DNA of 64,000 bases from Amorphus coralli DSM 19760 (GTDB lineage: Bacteria > Pseudomonadota > Alphaproteobacteria > Rhizobiales > Amorphaceae), in NCBI RefSeq assembly GCF_000374525.1, contig NZ_KB894571.1:124001-188000 (forward strand). The letters run 5' to 3'. The translations under genes and the position numbers were made by a program. Numbering within the stretch: the stretch's first letter is position 1; each line of letters starts with the position of its first letter. The notes under the pieces are model-generated. The model saw only the letters and a list, made by a program, of their open reading frames with translations, made no database searches and was not told the origin of the DNA. Shown here piece after piece: positions 23,801 to 32,178 of the stretch.

Positions 23801-25401
23801 ACGGCGATCCGATCCTCTCCGCGCGAAAGCTCACCGTTTCGCTTCCGGACCGCACGAAATCCCGCGTCTTCGGCCCCCCGCCCGAGATCACGGTGGTAAT
23901 GGGCATCGATCTCGACGTGCCGCGCGGATCAGCCGTCGGGCTGGTGGGTGAATCCGGTTCCGGCAAGACCACCCTCGGCCGGGCGATGATCCGGCTCCTG
24001 CCGGTCTCCGGCGGATCGCTCCTCTTCGAGGGCAACGACATCGCGAAAGCGCCCGAGGCGACGCTTCGCCCGCTGCGGCCAAAGATGCAGATGATCTTCC
24101 AGGATCCGATGTCGTCGCTCAATCCGCGGCTGAATCTGGCGACCATCCTGACGCGACCGTTCGAGGCGTTCGGCGTGCCCTTCCCCGACGGCTCGCGGCG
24201 CGCCACCGCTGAGCGCCTGCTGGATCTCGTCGGTCTGCCGACCGCCTTCGCCGAGCGCTATCCGCACGAGCTTTCCGGTGGCCAGCGCCAGCGCGTCGGC
24301 ATCGCCCGCGCCATCGCGCTGGAGCCCGATTTCATCGTCGCCGACGAGATCGTCTCCGGCCTCGACGTCTCCACCCAGGCGCAGATCCTGATCCTGCTGA
24401 GGGAACTGCAAGCCCGCATGGGCCTGACGCTCGTTTTCATCAGCCACGACCTGTCCGTCGTCCGTGCCCTCTGCGACCGGCTGGTGGTGCTTTATCATGG
24501 CGAGGTGGTGGAACAGGGTCCCTGCTCCGAGGTCTTTGCCTCCCCCAGGGCCGACTACACCCGCACCCTTCTGGACGCCGTCCCTCTGCCGGAAATCGAT
24601 CCCGGCTGGCTCGGGACGACCGCCCCGGGCACCCCACACGATGTCAGCGACAAGAAGCGAGAGGATCCATCGATGAGCACTTCGATCAAGGGGCAGGTTG
24701 TCCTCGTTACCGGCGCCTCCGGCGGCATCGGCACGGAATTCGTCAACGAGCTGGTCGCGCGCGGTGCCGCCAAAGTCTATGCCGCGGCTCGTGACCCGAG
24801 CCGTCTCCCAGCCTTTGACGGCCCGGTCGAGCCTCTTGCCCTCGACATCACCGATCCGGCGGCGGTTGCCACGGCGGCGAAGCACGCCAGCGACGTCACG
24901 CTCCTGATCAACAACGCCGGCGTGAACCACAACACCTCCTATTTCCGGGCGCCCGATCTCGTCATCGCGCGGGAGGAAATGGAGGTGAACTATTTTGGCA
25001 CCCTTTCCGTTGCCCGGGCCTTCGCGCCTGTCCTCGCCGCGAACGGCGGCGGCGCCATCGTCAACATGCTGTCGATCCTGGCGCGCGTGAACCTGCCGCT
25101 GATGGGATCGCTGTGCGCCTCCAAGGCCGCGTCCCTCTCCATGACCCAGGCGCTCAGGGCCGAGCTGAAGGGCCAGGGAACGCGCGTCATCGGCGTCATG
25201 CCGGGCGCCATAGACACCCGCATGACGGCAGACTTCCCGCCGCCGAAGATGCCGCCGGCCGAGGCCGTCAAGGAGATCCTCGACGAGGTGGAGAAGGGCG
25301 CAGAGGGCGACCTCTATCCCGGCGCCTTCGCCAAGGACATCGCGGCCGGGCTCGCTGCCGATCCGAAGGGCGTCGAGGCGCAGATGGGCGCAATCCTGTA
25401 G
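23797..25401 (+). CDS. ABC transporter ATP-binding protein (DppF type) in frame with an SDR domain
   Basis: 534 aa in one open frame from the GTG at 23797 (GGGAGG upstream). Residues 1-290 are a DppF-type ATPase: Walker A GESGSGKTT (51-59), QMIFQDPMSSLNP, HELSGGQRQR, FIVADEIVSGLD and FISHDLSVV. Residues 293-534 are an SDR: TGASGGIG, LLINNAGVN, Ser in NMLSI. No stop separates them. However, an ATG at 24673 with GAGAGGA in front would give a free 242-aa SDR. Its catalytic Tyr is replaced (LCASK in place of YxxSK). Either a true fusion, a fusion with an internal start, or a lost stop codon or sequencing error. Confidence 0.85.
   Translation: MNGDPILSARKLTVSLPDRTKSRVFGPPPEITVVMGIDLDVPRGSAVGLVGESGSGKTTLGRAMIRLLPVSGGSLLFEGNDIAKAPEATLRPLRPKMQMIFQDPMSSLNPRLNLATILTRPFEAFGVPFPDGSRRATAERLLDLVGLPTAFAERYPHELSGGQRQRVGIARAIALEPDFIVADEIVSGLDVSTQAQILILLRELQARMGLTLVFISHDLSVVRALCDRLVVLYHGEVVEQGPCSEVFASPRADYTRTLLDAVPLPEIDPGWLGTTAPGTPHDVSDKKREDPSMSTSIKGQVVLVTGASGGIGTEFVNELVARGAAKVYAAARDPSRLPAFDGPVEPLALDITDPAAVATAAKHASDVTLLINNAGVNHNTSYFRAPDLVIAREEMEVNYFGTLSVARAFAPVLAANGGGAIVNMLSILARVNLPLMGSLCASKAASLSMTQALRAELKGQGTRVIGVMPGAIDTRMTADFPPPKMPPAEAVKEILDEVEKGAEGDLYPGAFAKDIAAGLAADPKGVEAQMGAIL
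24673..25401 (+). CDS. Alternative independent product: SDR-family protein
   Basis: 242 aa if translation starts at the ATG at 24673, which has GAGAGGA with seven-base spacing. NAD(P) motif TGASGGIG (13-20), NNAGVN, NMLSI and a C-terminal region typical of SDRs of about 240 aa. The YxxxK motif reads L-C-A-S-K, so the general acid/base Tyr is missing. It lies in frame within the longer ATPase-SDR reading frame; this entry records the internal-start alternative. Confidence 0.5.
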   Translation: MSTSIKGQVVLVTGASGGIGTEFVNELVARGAAKVYAAARDPSRLPAFDGPVEPLALDITDPAAVATAAKHASDVTLLINNAGVNHNTSYFRAPDLVIAREEMEVNYFGTLSVARAFAPVLAANGGGAIVNMLSILARVNLPLMGSLCASKAASLSMTQALRAELKGQGTRVIGVMPGAIDTRMTADFPPPKMPPAEAVKEILDEVEKGAEGDLYPGAFAKDIAAGLAADPKGVEAQMGAIL

Positions 25402-25517
25402 CGCGGCGATCCTCCGGCTGCACCGGGTGCGCTCGCCACGAGTTCGCCCGGCGGCGGCGGCGAAAAAGCGTGCTTTTCAGGCTTGACGGAGACCGGCACG
25501 CGAGGCTGTGTCGGCCC

Positions 25518-26585
25518 ATGTCCATCGCCCTCACCGACGTCACCAAGTCGTTCGGAGCGGAACCGGCCGTTGACCGGGTCACGCTCGATATCGCCGCCGG
25601 CGAGTTCTTCGTCGTTCTCGGCCCCTCGGGCTGCGGCAAGTCCACGCTGCTGCGCCTGATTGCCGGCCTGGAAAAGCTCGACGCGGGCGAGATCGCCATT
25701 GCCGGCCGCGCGGTCGCCGGCCCGGGCCTCAGCCTCGCGCCGGAAGAGCGCAGCGTCGGCGTCGTCTTCCAGTCCTATGCCCTGTGGCCGCACATGAGCG
25801 TCGCGGAGAACGTCGCCTTCCCGATCCGCAGCGAAGGGGTTTCCCGGGCGGATCGGGAGCGCCGCACGGCCGACTGTCTCGCCACGGTCGAACTCACCCC
25901 CTTCGCCGGCCGCAAGCCCGCCGACCTGTCCGGTGGCCAACGCCAGCGCGTGGCACTCGCGCGCTGCCTTGCCCAGCGCGCCGACACCATCCTGATGGAC
26001 GAGCCGCTGGCCAATCTGGACCCGCACCTGCGCCATGCCATGGAAGAGGAACTGGCCCGCTTCCATAGCTCCAGCGGCGCGACCACCCTCTACATCACCC
26101 ACGACCAGCGCGAGGCAATGGCGCTTGCCGACCGGGTCGCGATCATGTGGGAAGGCCGCATCCTCCAGGCTGCCAGTCCCGAGGACGTCTATCGCCGCCC
26201 GTCCGACGAGCGCGTCGCCCGCTTCATCGGGCGCAGCGCCGTGGCCCCCGTCACCGTCACGGCCACTTCCACCGGCCGCGCCCAGGTTCTGCTCGCCGGC
26301 ACCGAAATCGAGGTCGCCGCTCCTTCCGGCGCCGCTCCGGGGGCCGCCCGGATCATGATCCGGCCGGAGGATGTGGACCTCACAGACCGGGGGCTCGCAG
26401 CAACTGTCGAGCGCGCGACCTATCGGGGCGGTTTCTGGGAAGTGCACGCCCGGCCGGACGGTCTGGACGAGCCGCTCCTTCTCAATCTTTCGGACCGCGC
26501 CTCCATTGGCGACACGATCCATGTTCACGTCCGCGACGCCTGGCTCCTGCCGGCCTCCGGTTCGGGTGCTGCTCTGGCGGCCTGA
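25518..26585 (+). CDS. ABC transporter ATP-binding protein, MalK/PotA/FbpC type (orphan)
   Basis: 355 aa from the ATG at 25518; the longer frame upstream overlaps the SDR and is rejected. Walker A GPSGCGKS (35-42), VVFQSYALWPHMSV, LSGGQRQRVALARCL, ILMDEPLANLD and YITHDQREAMALADR. A C-terminal TOBE-like domain follows (VLLAGTEIEVAA, RIMIRPEDVDL, IHVHVRDAWLLP). This architecture serves iron, sugar, polyamine or phosphonate importers, yet no cognate binding protein or permease is adjacent. No obvious Shine-Dalgarno is seen. It may energise a transporter encoded elsewhere. Confidence 0.88.
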   Translation: MSIALTDVTKSFGAEPAVDRVTLDIAAGEFFVVLGPSGCGKSTLLRLIAGLEKLDAGEIAIAGRAVAGPGLSLAPEERSVGVVFQSYALWPHMSVAENVAFPIRSEGVSRADRERRTADCLATVELTPFAGRKPADLSGGQRQRVALARCLAQRADTILMDEPLANLDPHLRHAMEEELARFHSSSGATTLYITHDQREAMALADRVAIMWEGRILQAASPEDVYRRPSDERVARFIGRSAVAPVTVTATSTGRAQVLLAGTEIEVAAPSGAAPGAARIMIRPEDVDLTDRGLAATVERATYRGGFWEVHARPDGLDEPLLLNLSDRASIGDTIHVHVRDAWLLPASGSGAALAA

Positions 26586-26684
26586 TGGACCCCGTCAGCG
26601 CGGCGGGCACTCTCCTCTGCCAACATCTTTGACTCTGGTGACTCGCACGCGTCGGGCGCAAACTTCGTCCTCTGGAGCCGACCG

Positions 26685-27230
26685 ATGACCGATGCCAGCC
26701 TTCAAGGAGCCGTCTTCGACACGCCACTCGGCGTGTGCGGCCTCGTCTGGGGCGACGCCGGCATCGTCGGCGTGTGCCTGCCCGAGGCCGATGCGAACGC
26801 GGCCTGGCGGCGGCTGGAGCACAGCCACGGCCCCATCGGGCGGGCGCCCCTGCCCATTTCTCTCAAGCCAGTGGCGGACGGCATTGCCTCCCTCATGGAC
26901 GGCGGCGAGGCCGATCTCTCCCGCGCGCCGCTCGACATGACGGCCATCGCCGACTTCGACAGGCGTGTGTACGACGTCTGCCGCTCCATCCCACGCGGCC
27001 GCGCCCTTACCTATGGCGACGTTGCCTTCCGTCTCGGCGATGTGGCGCTGTCGCGGGCCGTCGGCGTGTCGCTGGGCAAGAACCCGTTCCCCCCCATCGT
27101 TCCCTGCCACCGGGTGATGGGCGCCGACGGCCGCATGGTCGGCTTCTCCGCCACCGGCGGCATCGCCCTCAAGCGCCGGCTTCTGGCGCTCGAGGGCGCC
27201 ATCGAGGATCAGCCGGACCTGTTCGGCTAG
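26685..27230 (+). CDS. ogt: Methylated-DNA-protein-cysteine methyltransferase
   Basis: 181 aa suicide repair protein that transfers methyl groups from O6-methylguanine to its own Cys. The active site PCHRV contains Cys141, preceded by VGVSLGKNPFPPIV and the helix-turn-helix region IPRGRALTYGDVAFRLG; downstream MVGFSATGGIALKRRLLALEG is the conserved C-terminus. The N-terminal domain is short and divergent, as in Ogt. CTGGAGCC precedes the ATG. Confidence 0.92.
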   Translation: MTDASLQGAVFDTPLGVCGLVWGDAGIVGVCLPEADANAAWRRLEHSHGPIGRAPLPISLKPVADGIASLMDGGEADLSRAPLDMTAIADFDRRVYDVCRSIPRGRALTYGDVAFRLGDVALSRAVGVSLGKNPFPPIVPCHRVMGADGRMVGFSATGGIALKRRLLALEGAIEDQPDLFG

Positions 27231-27363
27231 TCTGCGGTCGTCGGACCACTTTCGCCGAGCGCAGCGAAGCCAGCACGCGACCGCGCGCCGGCCGGTCAGG
27301 CCGCCCACCCGAAGCCGGTGAGCGAAGCGAACTCGGCGTGAGGGGAAAGAGATTCCCTTAGTC

Positions 27364-27408
27364 GCAATCCCGGACGGAAAACCGCAAGAGCACTTTTCCT
27401 GGGATTGC
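27364..27408. repeat. Palindromic repeat copy 1 (Hyphomicrobiales-type REP/terminator)
   Basis: Perfect outer arms GCAATCCC (27364-27371) and GGGATTGC (27401-27408). On the minus strand the inner sequence has AGGAAAAGTG..GGTTTTCCG, also present in copy 2 at 34872-34909. It touches the stop codon of the siderophore-interacting protein gene. Sequences of the form GAAAAGTGGGAACCGGTTTTC are widespread in Hyphomicrobiales intergenic regions. The upstream 27231-27363 stretch holds no gene; it contains two GAGCGnAGCGAA-type short repeats. Confidence 0.7.
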
Positions 27409-28182
27409 TCAGTCCTTCACATGGTCGTGCCCGCCGATGCGGCCGGGCCGCCAGTACCCCTCCGCCGAGACCTGGTCCTTCCCCAGGCCGCGCTCGATGA
27501 GCCGACGCCGCATCTGCCGGACCTTGCCGGTCTCGCCGATCACGTAGGCGTGGCCCCGCCCGTCCGGGAAAGCAAAGCCGTCTAGCGCCTCGATCAGACC
27601 GGTGTCGTTCTCGGCCCGATCCGCGGTCCGGTGCACCCATGTCAGCGCGAGGTTCGCAACCGTCTCGACCGGCTGCTCGTCCTCCGGTCCGCCGACTTCG
27701 ATGAAGACGGCAGCCGGTGTGCCCTCCGGCATGTCTTCGAGAATGTGGAAGAGCGCCGGGATACAGGTCTCGTCGCCCACGAGCAGGTGCCAGCCGGCCT
27801 CCGCGTCGAACACCGTGGCACCGCGCGGGCCGCGCGCTTCCAGCATGTCACCCGGCTTTGCGTTCCGGGCCCAGCTGGCACCCGGCGCATCGCCATGCAG
27901 CACGAAATCGACGTCCAGCCGGCCAGTGTTCCGGTCGAGCGAGCGGATGGTGTAGTCGCGCCGGCCCAATCCACCGTCCGCGGTGGGAATTGCGAAGACC
28001 AGCGCCTGGCCGGGCTGGTAGGCGAAGGTTTCCACGCCACTGAAAACGAAACTCACCCGGCGCATCGACGGAGTGACATTGTGCGCTTCGACGACGGTCA
28101 GCTGCCGCGTGGGTCCCTTGGCGCGGGCAATCGGCGCGGGCGCGGGGTCGCTGGACGGCGAAAGCGTGGTCTGATCGGTCAT
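27409..28182 (-). CDS. Siderophore-interacting protein (ViuB/YqjH-like ferric reductase)
   Basis: 257 aa from the ATG at 28182 with AAGGAG upstream. FAD-binding domain: LTVVEAHNVTPSMRRVSFVF and the flavin motif RRDYTIRSLD. C-terminal SIP domain: WHLLVGDETCIPALFHILEDMP, FIEVGGPEDEQP and VIGETGKVRQMRRRLIERGL..GYWRPGRIGGHDH, all typical. The family reduces ferric siderophores in the cytoplasm using NAD(P)H. No siderophore transporter is nearby. Divergent from the LigB-like gene with a perfect palindrome in between. Confidence 0.92.
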   Translation of the reverse strand: MTDQTTLSPSSDPAPAPIARAKGPTRQLTVVEAHNVTPSMRRVSFVFSGVETFAYQPGQALVFAIPTADGGLGRRDYTIRSLDRNTGRLDVDFVLHGDAPGASWARNAKPGDMLEARGPRGATVFDAEAGWHLLVGDETCIPALFHILEDMPEGTPAAVFIEVGGPEDEQPVETVANLALTWVHRTADRAENDTGLIEALDGFAFPDGRGHAYVIGETGKVRQMRRRLIERGLGKDQVSAEGYWRPGRIGGHDHVKD

Positions 28183-28250
28183 GGTGTCTCCTTGCGAAAC
28201 GACGGAAACTGAACGCGGAAAAGGTCTCTTTCCCTGTTCGGTGAATTCAT

Positions 28251-28266
28251 TTAGACACTTGTCTAA
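28251..28266. promoter_or_regulatory. 16-bp perfect palindrome, candidate TetR-type operator
   Basis: TTAGACA (28251-28257), CT, TGTCTAA (28260-28266). It lies 69 bp upstream of the siderophore-interacting protein start and 128 bp upstream of the dioxygenase start. A compact two-base-spaced seven-mer palindrome is typical of TetR/AcrR operators. No TetR gene occurs in the window, so the regulator is unknown. Confidence 0.55.
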
Positions 28267-28393
28267 CAAACCGGCACCGGATGATCGAGGGGTTCGGAGA
28301 GAAACAGGCATTTCGCCAATTCGATCCAAGACCACCCCTTCCGGCAGCCGCAAGACGGGGACGAAGTCCCTGCAGGGAGGGAGAGAGAGATCA

Positions 28394-29383
28394 ATGGCAG
28401 AGATCGTGATGGGCATTGGAGCGTCGCACAGCCCGCTCCTCAACAGTCCCGCAGAGGATTATCCCAAGCACGCCGAAATCGACGCCGCCGGACGAAAGCT
28501 TCTCGACCAGAATGGTCGCGCGGTAACCTACGGGGACCTTCTGGCACGGGCCGATCCGTCGATCCGCGACCAGATCAGGCCGGAGGTGCTGGAGCAGCGC
28601 GCCCAGGCCTGTACCGACACCATCGCCCGTCTCGACCGCGAGATCGCCGCCGCCGATCTCGACGCCCTCATCATCATCGGCGACGATCAGAACGAGCAGT
28701 ACGGCGATGACAATCTGCCGGCGATCCTGATCTACCGCGGCGAAACCATCGTCAACAATCCGCTGAACATGCCGGACGAGGCCCCGCAGTTCTGGCGCCA
28801 CGCGCGCTCCCAGTTCCACGTGAAAGACGCGCCGATCGAGTATCCGGTGGCGCACGTCCTCGCCGAGCACTTGATCGGCGCGCTCATGGACAATGCGTTC
28901 GACATCTCCCAGGCCAAGCGTCTCGGCAAGGCGCACGGCGAGGGCCACGCCTTCGGCTATGTCCACCAGCGCCTGATGACGCAGACAATCGTGCCCATCG
29001 TCCCGGTGGCGCTCAACACCTATTTTCCACCCAACCAGCCGCGCCCGGCGCGCTGCTACGAACTCGGCCGCGCGATCGCCAGGGCTGTCCGCGCCTTCCC
29101 CGGCAGCGACCGGGTGGGCATTCTGGGGTCCGGTGGGCTCAGCCATTTCGCCGTGGACGAGGAACTCGACCGGATGGTGCTTGAAGCCTGCCGCACAAAG
29201 GATGCCGAGGCTCTCAAGACCATCGACGTCAACCGGCTCAACTCCGGCACCTCGGAGATCCGCAACTGGATCACGGTCGCCGGCGCCTGCGAGCACCTTG
29301 AAACCGCCTGGCAGGAGTACATTCCCTGCTACCGCTCCGAGGCGGGAACCGGCTGCGGCATGGGGTTCGCGGTTTGGAATTAG
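28394..29383 (+). CDS. LigB-family class-III extradiol dioxygenase
   Basis: 329 aa from the ATG at 28394, after a GGGAGGGAGAGAG stretch. The metal ligand His12 is in GIGASHSPLLN; DALIIIGDDQNEQYGDD and GILGSGGLSHFAVDEELD are the other fold landmarks, the last with a catalytic His. This is the catalytic B subunit fold of protocatechuate 4,5-dioxygenase, but no LigA partner is encoded next to it. Single-chain relatives include 3-O-methylgallate dioxygenase (DesZ). With a LigI-like gene three places downstream and galBCD opposite, it should cleave gallate, methylgallate or a related hydroxylated acid (inference). Confidence 0.9.
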   Translation: MAEIVMGIGASHSPLLNSPAEDYPKHAEIDAAGRKLLDQNGRAVTYGDLLARADPSIRDQIRPEVLEQRAQACTDTIARLDREIAAADLDALIIIGDDQNEQYGDDNLPAILIYRGETIVNNPLNMPDEAPQFWRHARSQFHVKDAPIEYPVAHVLAEHLIGALMDNAFDISQAKRLGKAHGEGHAFGYVHQRLMTQTIVPIVPVALNTYFPPNQPRPARCYELGRAIARAVRAFPGSDRVGILGSGGLSHFAVDEELDRMVLEACRTKDAEALKTIDVNRLNSGTSEIRNWITVAGACEHLETAWQEYIPCYRSEAGTGCGMGFAVWN

Positions 29384-29504
29384 GCGTCTCCCCACTCTTC
29401 TGTATTTGGCAGCAGCGCCTCCTTATGTCAGGGTCCCTGACAGAATGGACGCCGCCACGCGTCCGCACAACCGGCCACAGGGTCGCAGCGGGAGAGAACG
29501 CCAC

Positions 29505-31232
29505 ATGACCGAGACCACGCCCACGTCCGCAGCCACCGGCGCCGAGTTGTTTCTGAACGCGCTGGCGACCCACGGCGTCGACTACGTCTTCGGCAACGCC
29601 GGCACCGACTTCCCGCCGATCATCGAGGCCTTTGCCAACTCCGCCGCCTCCGGCGTCGAGATGCCGCTGCCGGTGACCGTGCCTCACGAGAATGTCGCGG
29701 TGTGCATGGCCCAGGGCGTCTATCTCGTGACCGGGCGTCCGCAGGCGGTGATCCTGCACGTCAATGTCGGCACCGCCAACGCGATCTGTGGCCTGATCAA
29801 CGCGGGCCGCGAGCGCACTCCGGTCTTCCTCGCCGCAGGCCGCACGCCGGTCTTGGAGGATGGCATGCCGGGCTCGCGAACCGCCTTCATCCACTGGGGC
29901 CAGGAGATGTTCGACCAGGGCGCCATGCTGCGAGAGGTCGTGAAGTGGGACTATGAGCTCCGCTATCCCGACCAGGCGGCGCTGGCCGTCGACCGGGCCC
30001 TCGCAATCTCCATGAGCGAGCCGAAGGGGCCGATCTACATGACCCTGCCGCGCGAGGTGCTGGCCGGCGAGGCGTCGGCCGCGGCTCCCACACCGATGAC
30101 GCCGGCCTCGCCGACGCCGCGCCCGGATCCGCAGGCGCTGGAGACCGCGGCCGCCATGCTGGCGGATGCGAAGAAACCGCTCCTCGTGTGCTCCAGCCTC
30201 GGCAAGACGGCAGACGAAGTGGCCGCCCTGACCGCCTTCGCGGAAGCCCAGAGCGTTGCGGTAGTGCCCTACCGGACCCGCTACATGGCGCTGCCGAACG
30301 CCCATCCGTGCCACATGGGCTTCGACGTCACCCAGCAGATCGGCGACGCCGATCTGGTCATCGTGGCGGAGAGCGACGTGCCTTGGATCCCGGCCAACCA
30401 CAAGCTGGCCGAAGGCGCGAAGGTGCTGCACCTGGGCATCGATCCGCTGTTCTCCCGCTATCCGATCCGCAGCTTCCCCGTTGATGCATCCGTCGCTGGC
30501 GATGGCGCCACGATCCTTGCCGCGCTGGCAACTGCCCCGACGCCCGATGCCGTGCTGGCCGAACGCCGCCGGGAGCTGGAAGCGAAGCATGAGACGAAGC
30601 GCGCTGCCCTTGCTGCCCGCGCGCCGAAGGCCGGTGCCGGCCCCTCGTCGAATGCCTGGATCGCCAAGTGCCTCGCCGACATCCAGCGCCCGAGCGACAC
30701 GGTCGTGGTAGAAACGCCGTTCCCCATCGTACACATGAATTTCTCCGAGCCCGGCACCTTCTTCTCCACCCCTTCCGCGGGCGGTCTCGGCTGGGGCCTT
30801 GGCACTTCGCTCGGCATCAAGCTGGCGGATCCCTCGCGCCGGGTCATCGCCGTGGTGGGCGACGGCAGCTACATGTTCGGCAACCCGACGCCGGCGCACT
30901 TCATGTCGCGGGCGATGGACATCCCGACCTTGACCATCGTCTGCAACAACCGGATGTGGGCAGCGGTGCGTCGGGCGACCCTCGGCGTCTATCCCGATGG
31001 GGCCGCGGCCCACTCGAACCAGGCGCCGATGACCTACCTGGAGCCGTCGCCGGACTACGAGAAGGTGGTGGAAGCCTCCGGCGGCTACGGCGAGAAGGTG
31101 GAGACGGCAGACGCCCTGCCGGCCGCGCTTGCCCGCGCCCTCGACGTGATCGAGAACGAAGGCCGACCGGCGGTGCTCAACGTGATCACCGCCTATTCCG
31201 ACGACGAAGCGCGAACCGACGCAAAACAATGA
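29505..31232 (+). CDS. Thiamine-diphosphate-dependent enzyme (decarboxylase-like)
   Basis: 575 aa from the ATG at 29505 with GGGAGAG upstream. Catalytic Glu62 lies in VPHENVAV; the N-domain starts GAELFLNALATHGVDYVFGNAGTDFPP. The ThDP motif is VVGDGSYMFGNPTP with CNNRMWAAVRRA completing the GDG-NN pattern. It differs clearly from the other ThDP enzyme at 4741. The stop overlaps the LigI-like ATG (ATGA). Homologues are annotated as acetolactate-synthase-like or benzoylformate decarboxylase-like. In this operon it might decarboxylate an oxo acid before or after ring cleavage; the reaction is unknown. Confidence 0.88.
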   Translation: MTETTPTSAATGAELFLNALATHGVDYVFGNAGTDFPPIIEAFANSAASGVEMPLPVTVPHENVAVCMAQGVYLVTGRPQAVILHVNVGTANAICGLINAGRERTPVFLAAGRTPVLEDGMPGSRTAFIHWGQEMFDQGAMLREVVKWDYELRYPDQAALAVDRALAISMSEPKGPIYMTLPREVLAGEASAAAPTPMTPASPTPRPDPQALETAAAMLADAKKPLLVCSSLGKTADEVAALTAFAEAQSVAVVPYRTRYMALPNAHPCHMGFDVTQQIGDADLVIVAESDVPWIPANHKLAEGAKVLHLGIDPLFSRYPIRSFPVDASVAGDGATILAALATAPTPDAVLAERRRELEAKHETKRAALAARAPKAGAGPSSNAWIAKCLADIQRPSDTVVVETPFPIVHMNFSEPGTFFSTPSAGGLGWGLGTSLGIKLADPSRRVIAVVGDGSYMFGNPTPAHFMSRAMDIPTLTIVCNNRMWAAVRRATLGVYPDGAAAHSNQAPMTYLEPSPDYEKVVEASGGYGEKVETADALPAALARALDVIENEGRPAVLNVITAYSDDEARTDAKQ

Positions 31233-32125
31233 GCGACAGCAGCGTGGGCAGCAAACCGGCAACCGGCGGCCTACCTTACGACACGGCGCCCAAGACGCCC
31301 GAGACGAAGCTGCCCACGGGCGCCTGCGACGCCCACTGCCACGTGTTCGGTCCCGGCGATGTGTTTCCCTATGCGCCGGGCCGCACCTACACGCCCGTCG
31401 ATGCCGGCAAGGAAACGCTGTTCGCCCTGCACCGCCACCTCGGCATCGACCGCTCGGTGATCGTCCAGGCGAGCTGTCACGGCCGGGACAACACGGCGAT
31501 GCTGGACGCCATTGCCGCCGGCGAAGGCCGCTACAAGGGCATCGCCATGGTCGATGCCGACGTGTCCACCGACGAGTTGCAGCGTCTGGACGCCGGCGGC
31601 ATCAAGGGTGTGCGCTTCAACTTCGTCCGTCACCTGGGCGCTGACGCCGATATCGACGGCGTGCTCAGGGTGGTCGACAAGATCGGCCCGCTCGGCTGGC
31701 ATCTCGTCGTCCATTTCGACGCCGACCGGCTGGAGACGCTGGCCCCGGTTCTGGACCGCATCCCGCTGACCATGGTCATCGACCATATGGGCCGCGTCGA
31801 CGCCAGCCAGGGCCTTGACCAGCTGGCCTTCCGCCTTCTCCTCAATCTCATGCAGGACGAGCGCTTCTGGGTGAAAGTCTCCGGTTCGGAGCGGATCTCA
31901 CGGGCCGGTCCGCCCTTCCACGACGCGATCCCGTTCGCGCGCGCACTGGTGGAGACCTTTCCGGACCGGGTCCTCTGGGGCACGGACTTCCCGCATCCCA
32001 ACGTGAAGCGCTTCATGCCTAACGATGGTGACCTGGTGGACCTGCTTCCGCTGATGGCGCCTACTCCGTCCCTGATGCAGAGTCTGCTGGTCGACAATCC
32101 GGCCCGGCTCTACTGGACGGCCTGA
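31229..32125 (+). CDS. ligI: 2-pyrone-4,6-dicarboxylate lactonase-like amidohydrolase
   Basis: 298 aa. Metal/active-site motifs of the LigI (COG3618) amidohydrolase family: DAHCHVFGP (His36, His38), ASCHGRDN, GVRFNFVRHLG, VVHFDADR, VIDHMGRVDAS and WGTDFPHPNVKRF. LigI hydrolyses the lactone of PDC to 4-oxalomesaconate. The divergent galD/galC/galB set uses 4-oxalomesaconate, so the assignment makes metabolic sense. ATGA coupling to the ThDP gene. Confidence in the family is high; exact substrate less so. Confidence 0.85.
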   Translation: MSDSSVGSKPATGGLPYDTAPKTPETKLPTGACDAHCHVFGPGDVFPYAPGRTYTPVDAGKETLFALHRHLGIDRSVIVQASCHGRDNTAMLDAIAAGEGRYKGIAMVDADVSTDELQRLDAGGIKGVRFNFVRHLGADADIDGVLRVVDKIGPLGWHLVVHFDADRLETLAPVLDRIPLTMVIDHMGRVDASQGLDQLAFRLLLNLMQDERFWVKVSGSERISRAGPPFHDAIPFARALVETFPDRVLWGTDFPHPNVKRFMPNDGDLVDLLPLMAPTPSLMQSLLVDNPARLYWTA

Positions 32126-32178
32126 ACGCAATCTGCGATCCAATTTGAACCTCCTTTTCGCGATCTGGAGACGACCCC

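Noticed and set aside
27253-27338. CGCCGAG...CTCGGCG inverted repeat between ogt and the siderophore-interacting protein gene
   Set aside because: Seven-base arms 72 bp apart in GC-rich DNA could occur by chance.
29271-31262. 663-codon minus-strand frame opposite the second ThDP gene
   Set aside because: No domain or start signal; mirrors codon bias of the sense gene.
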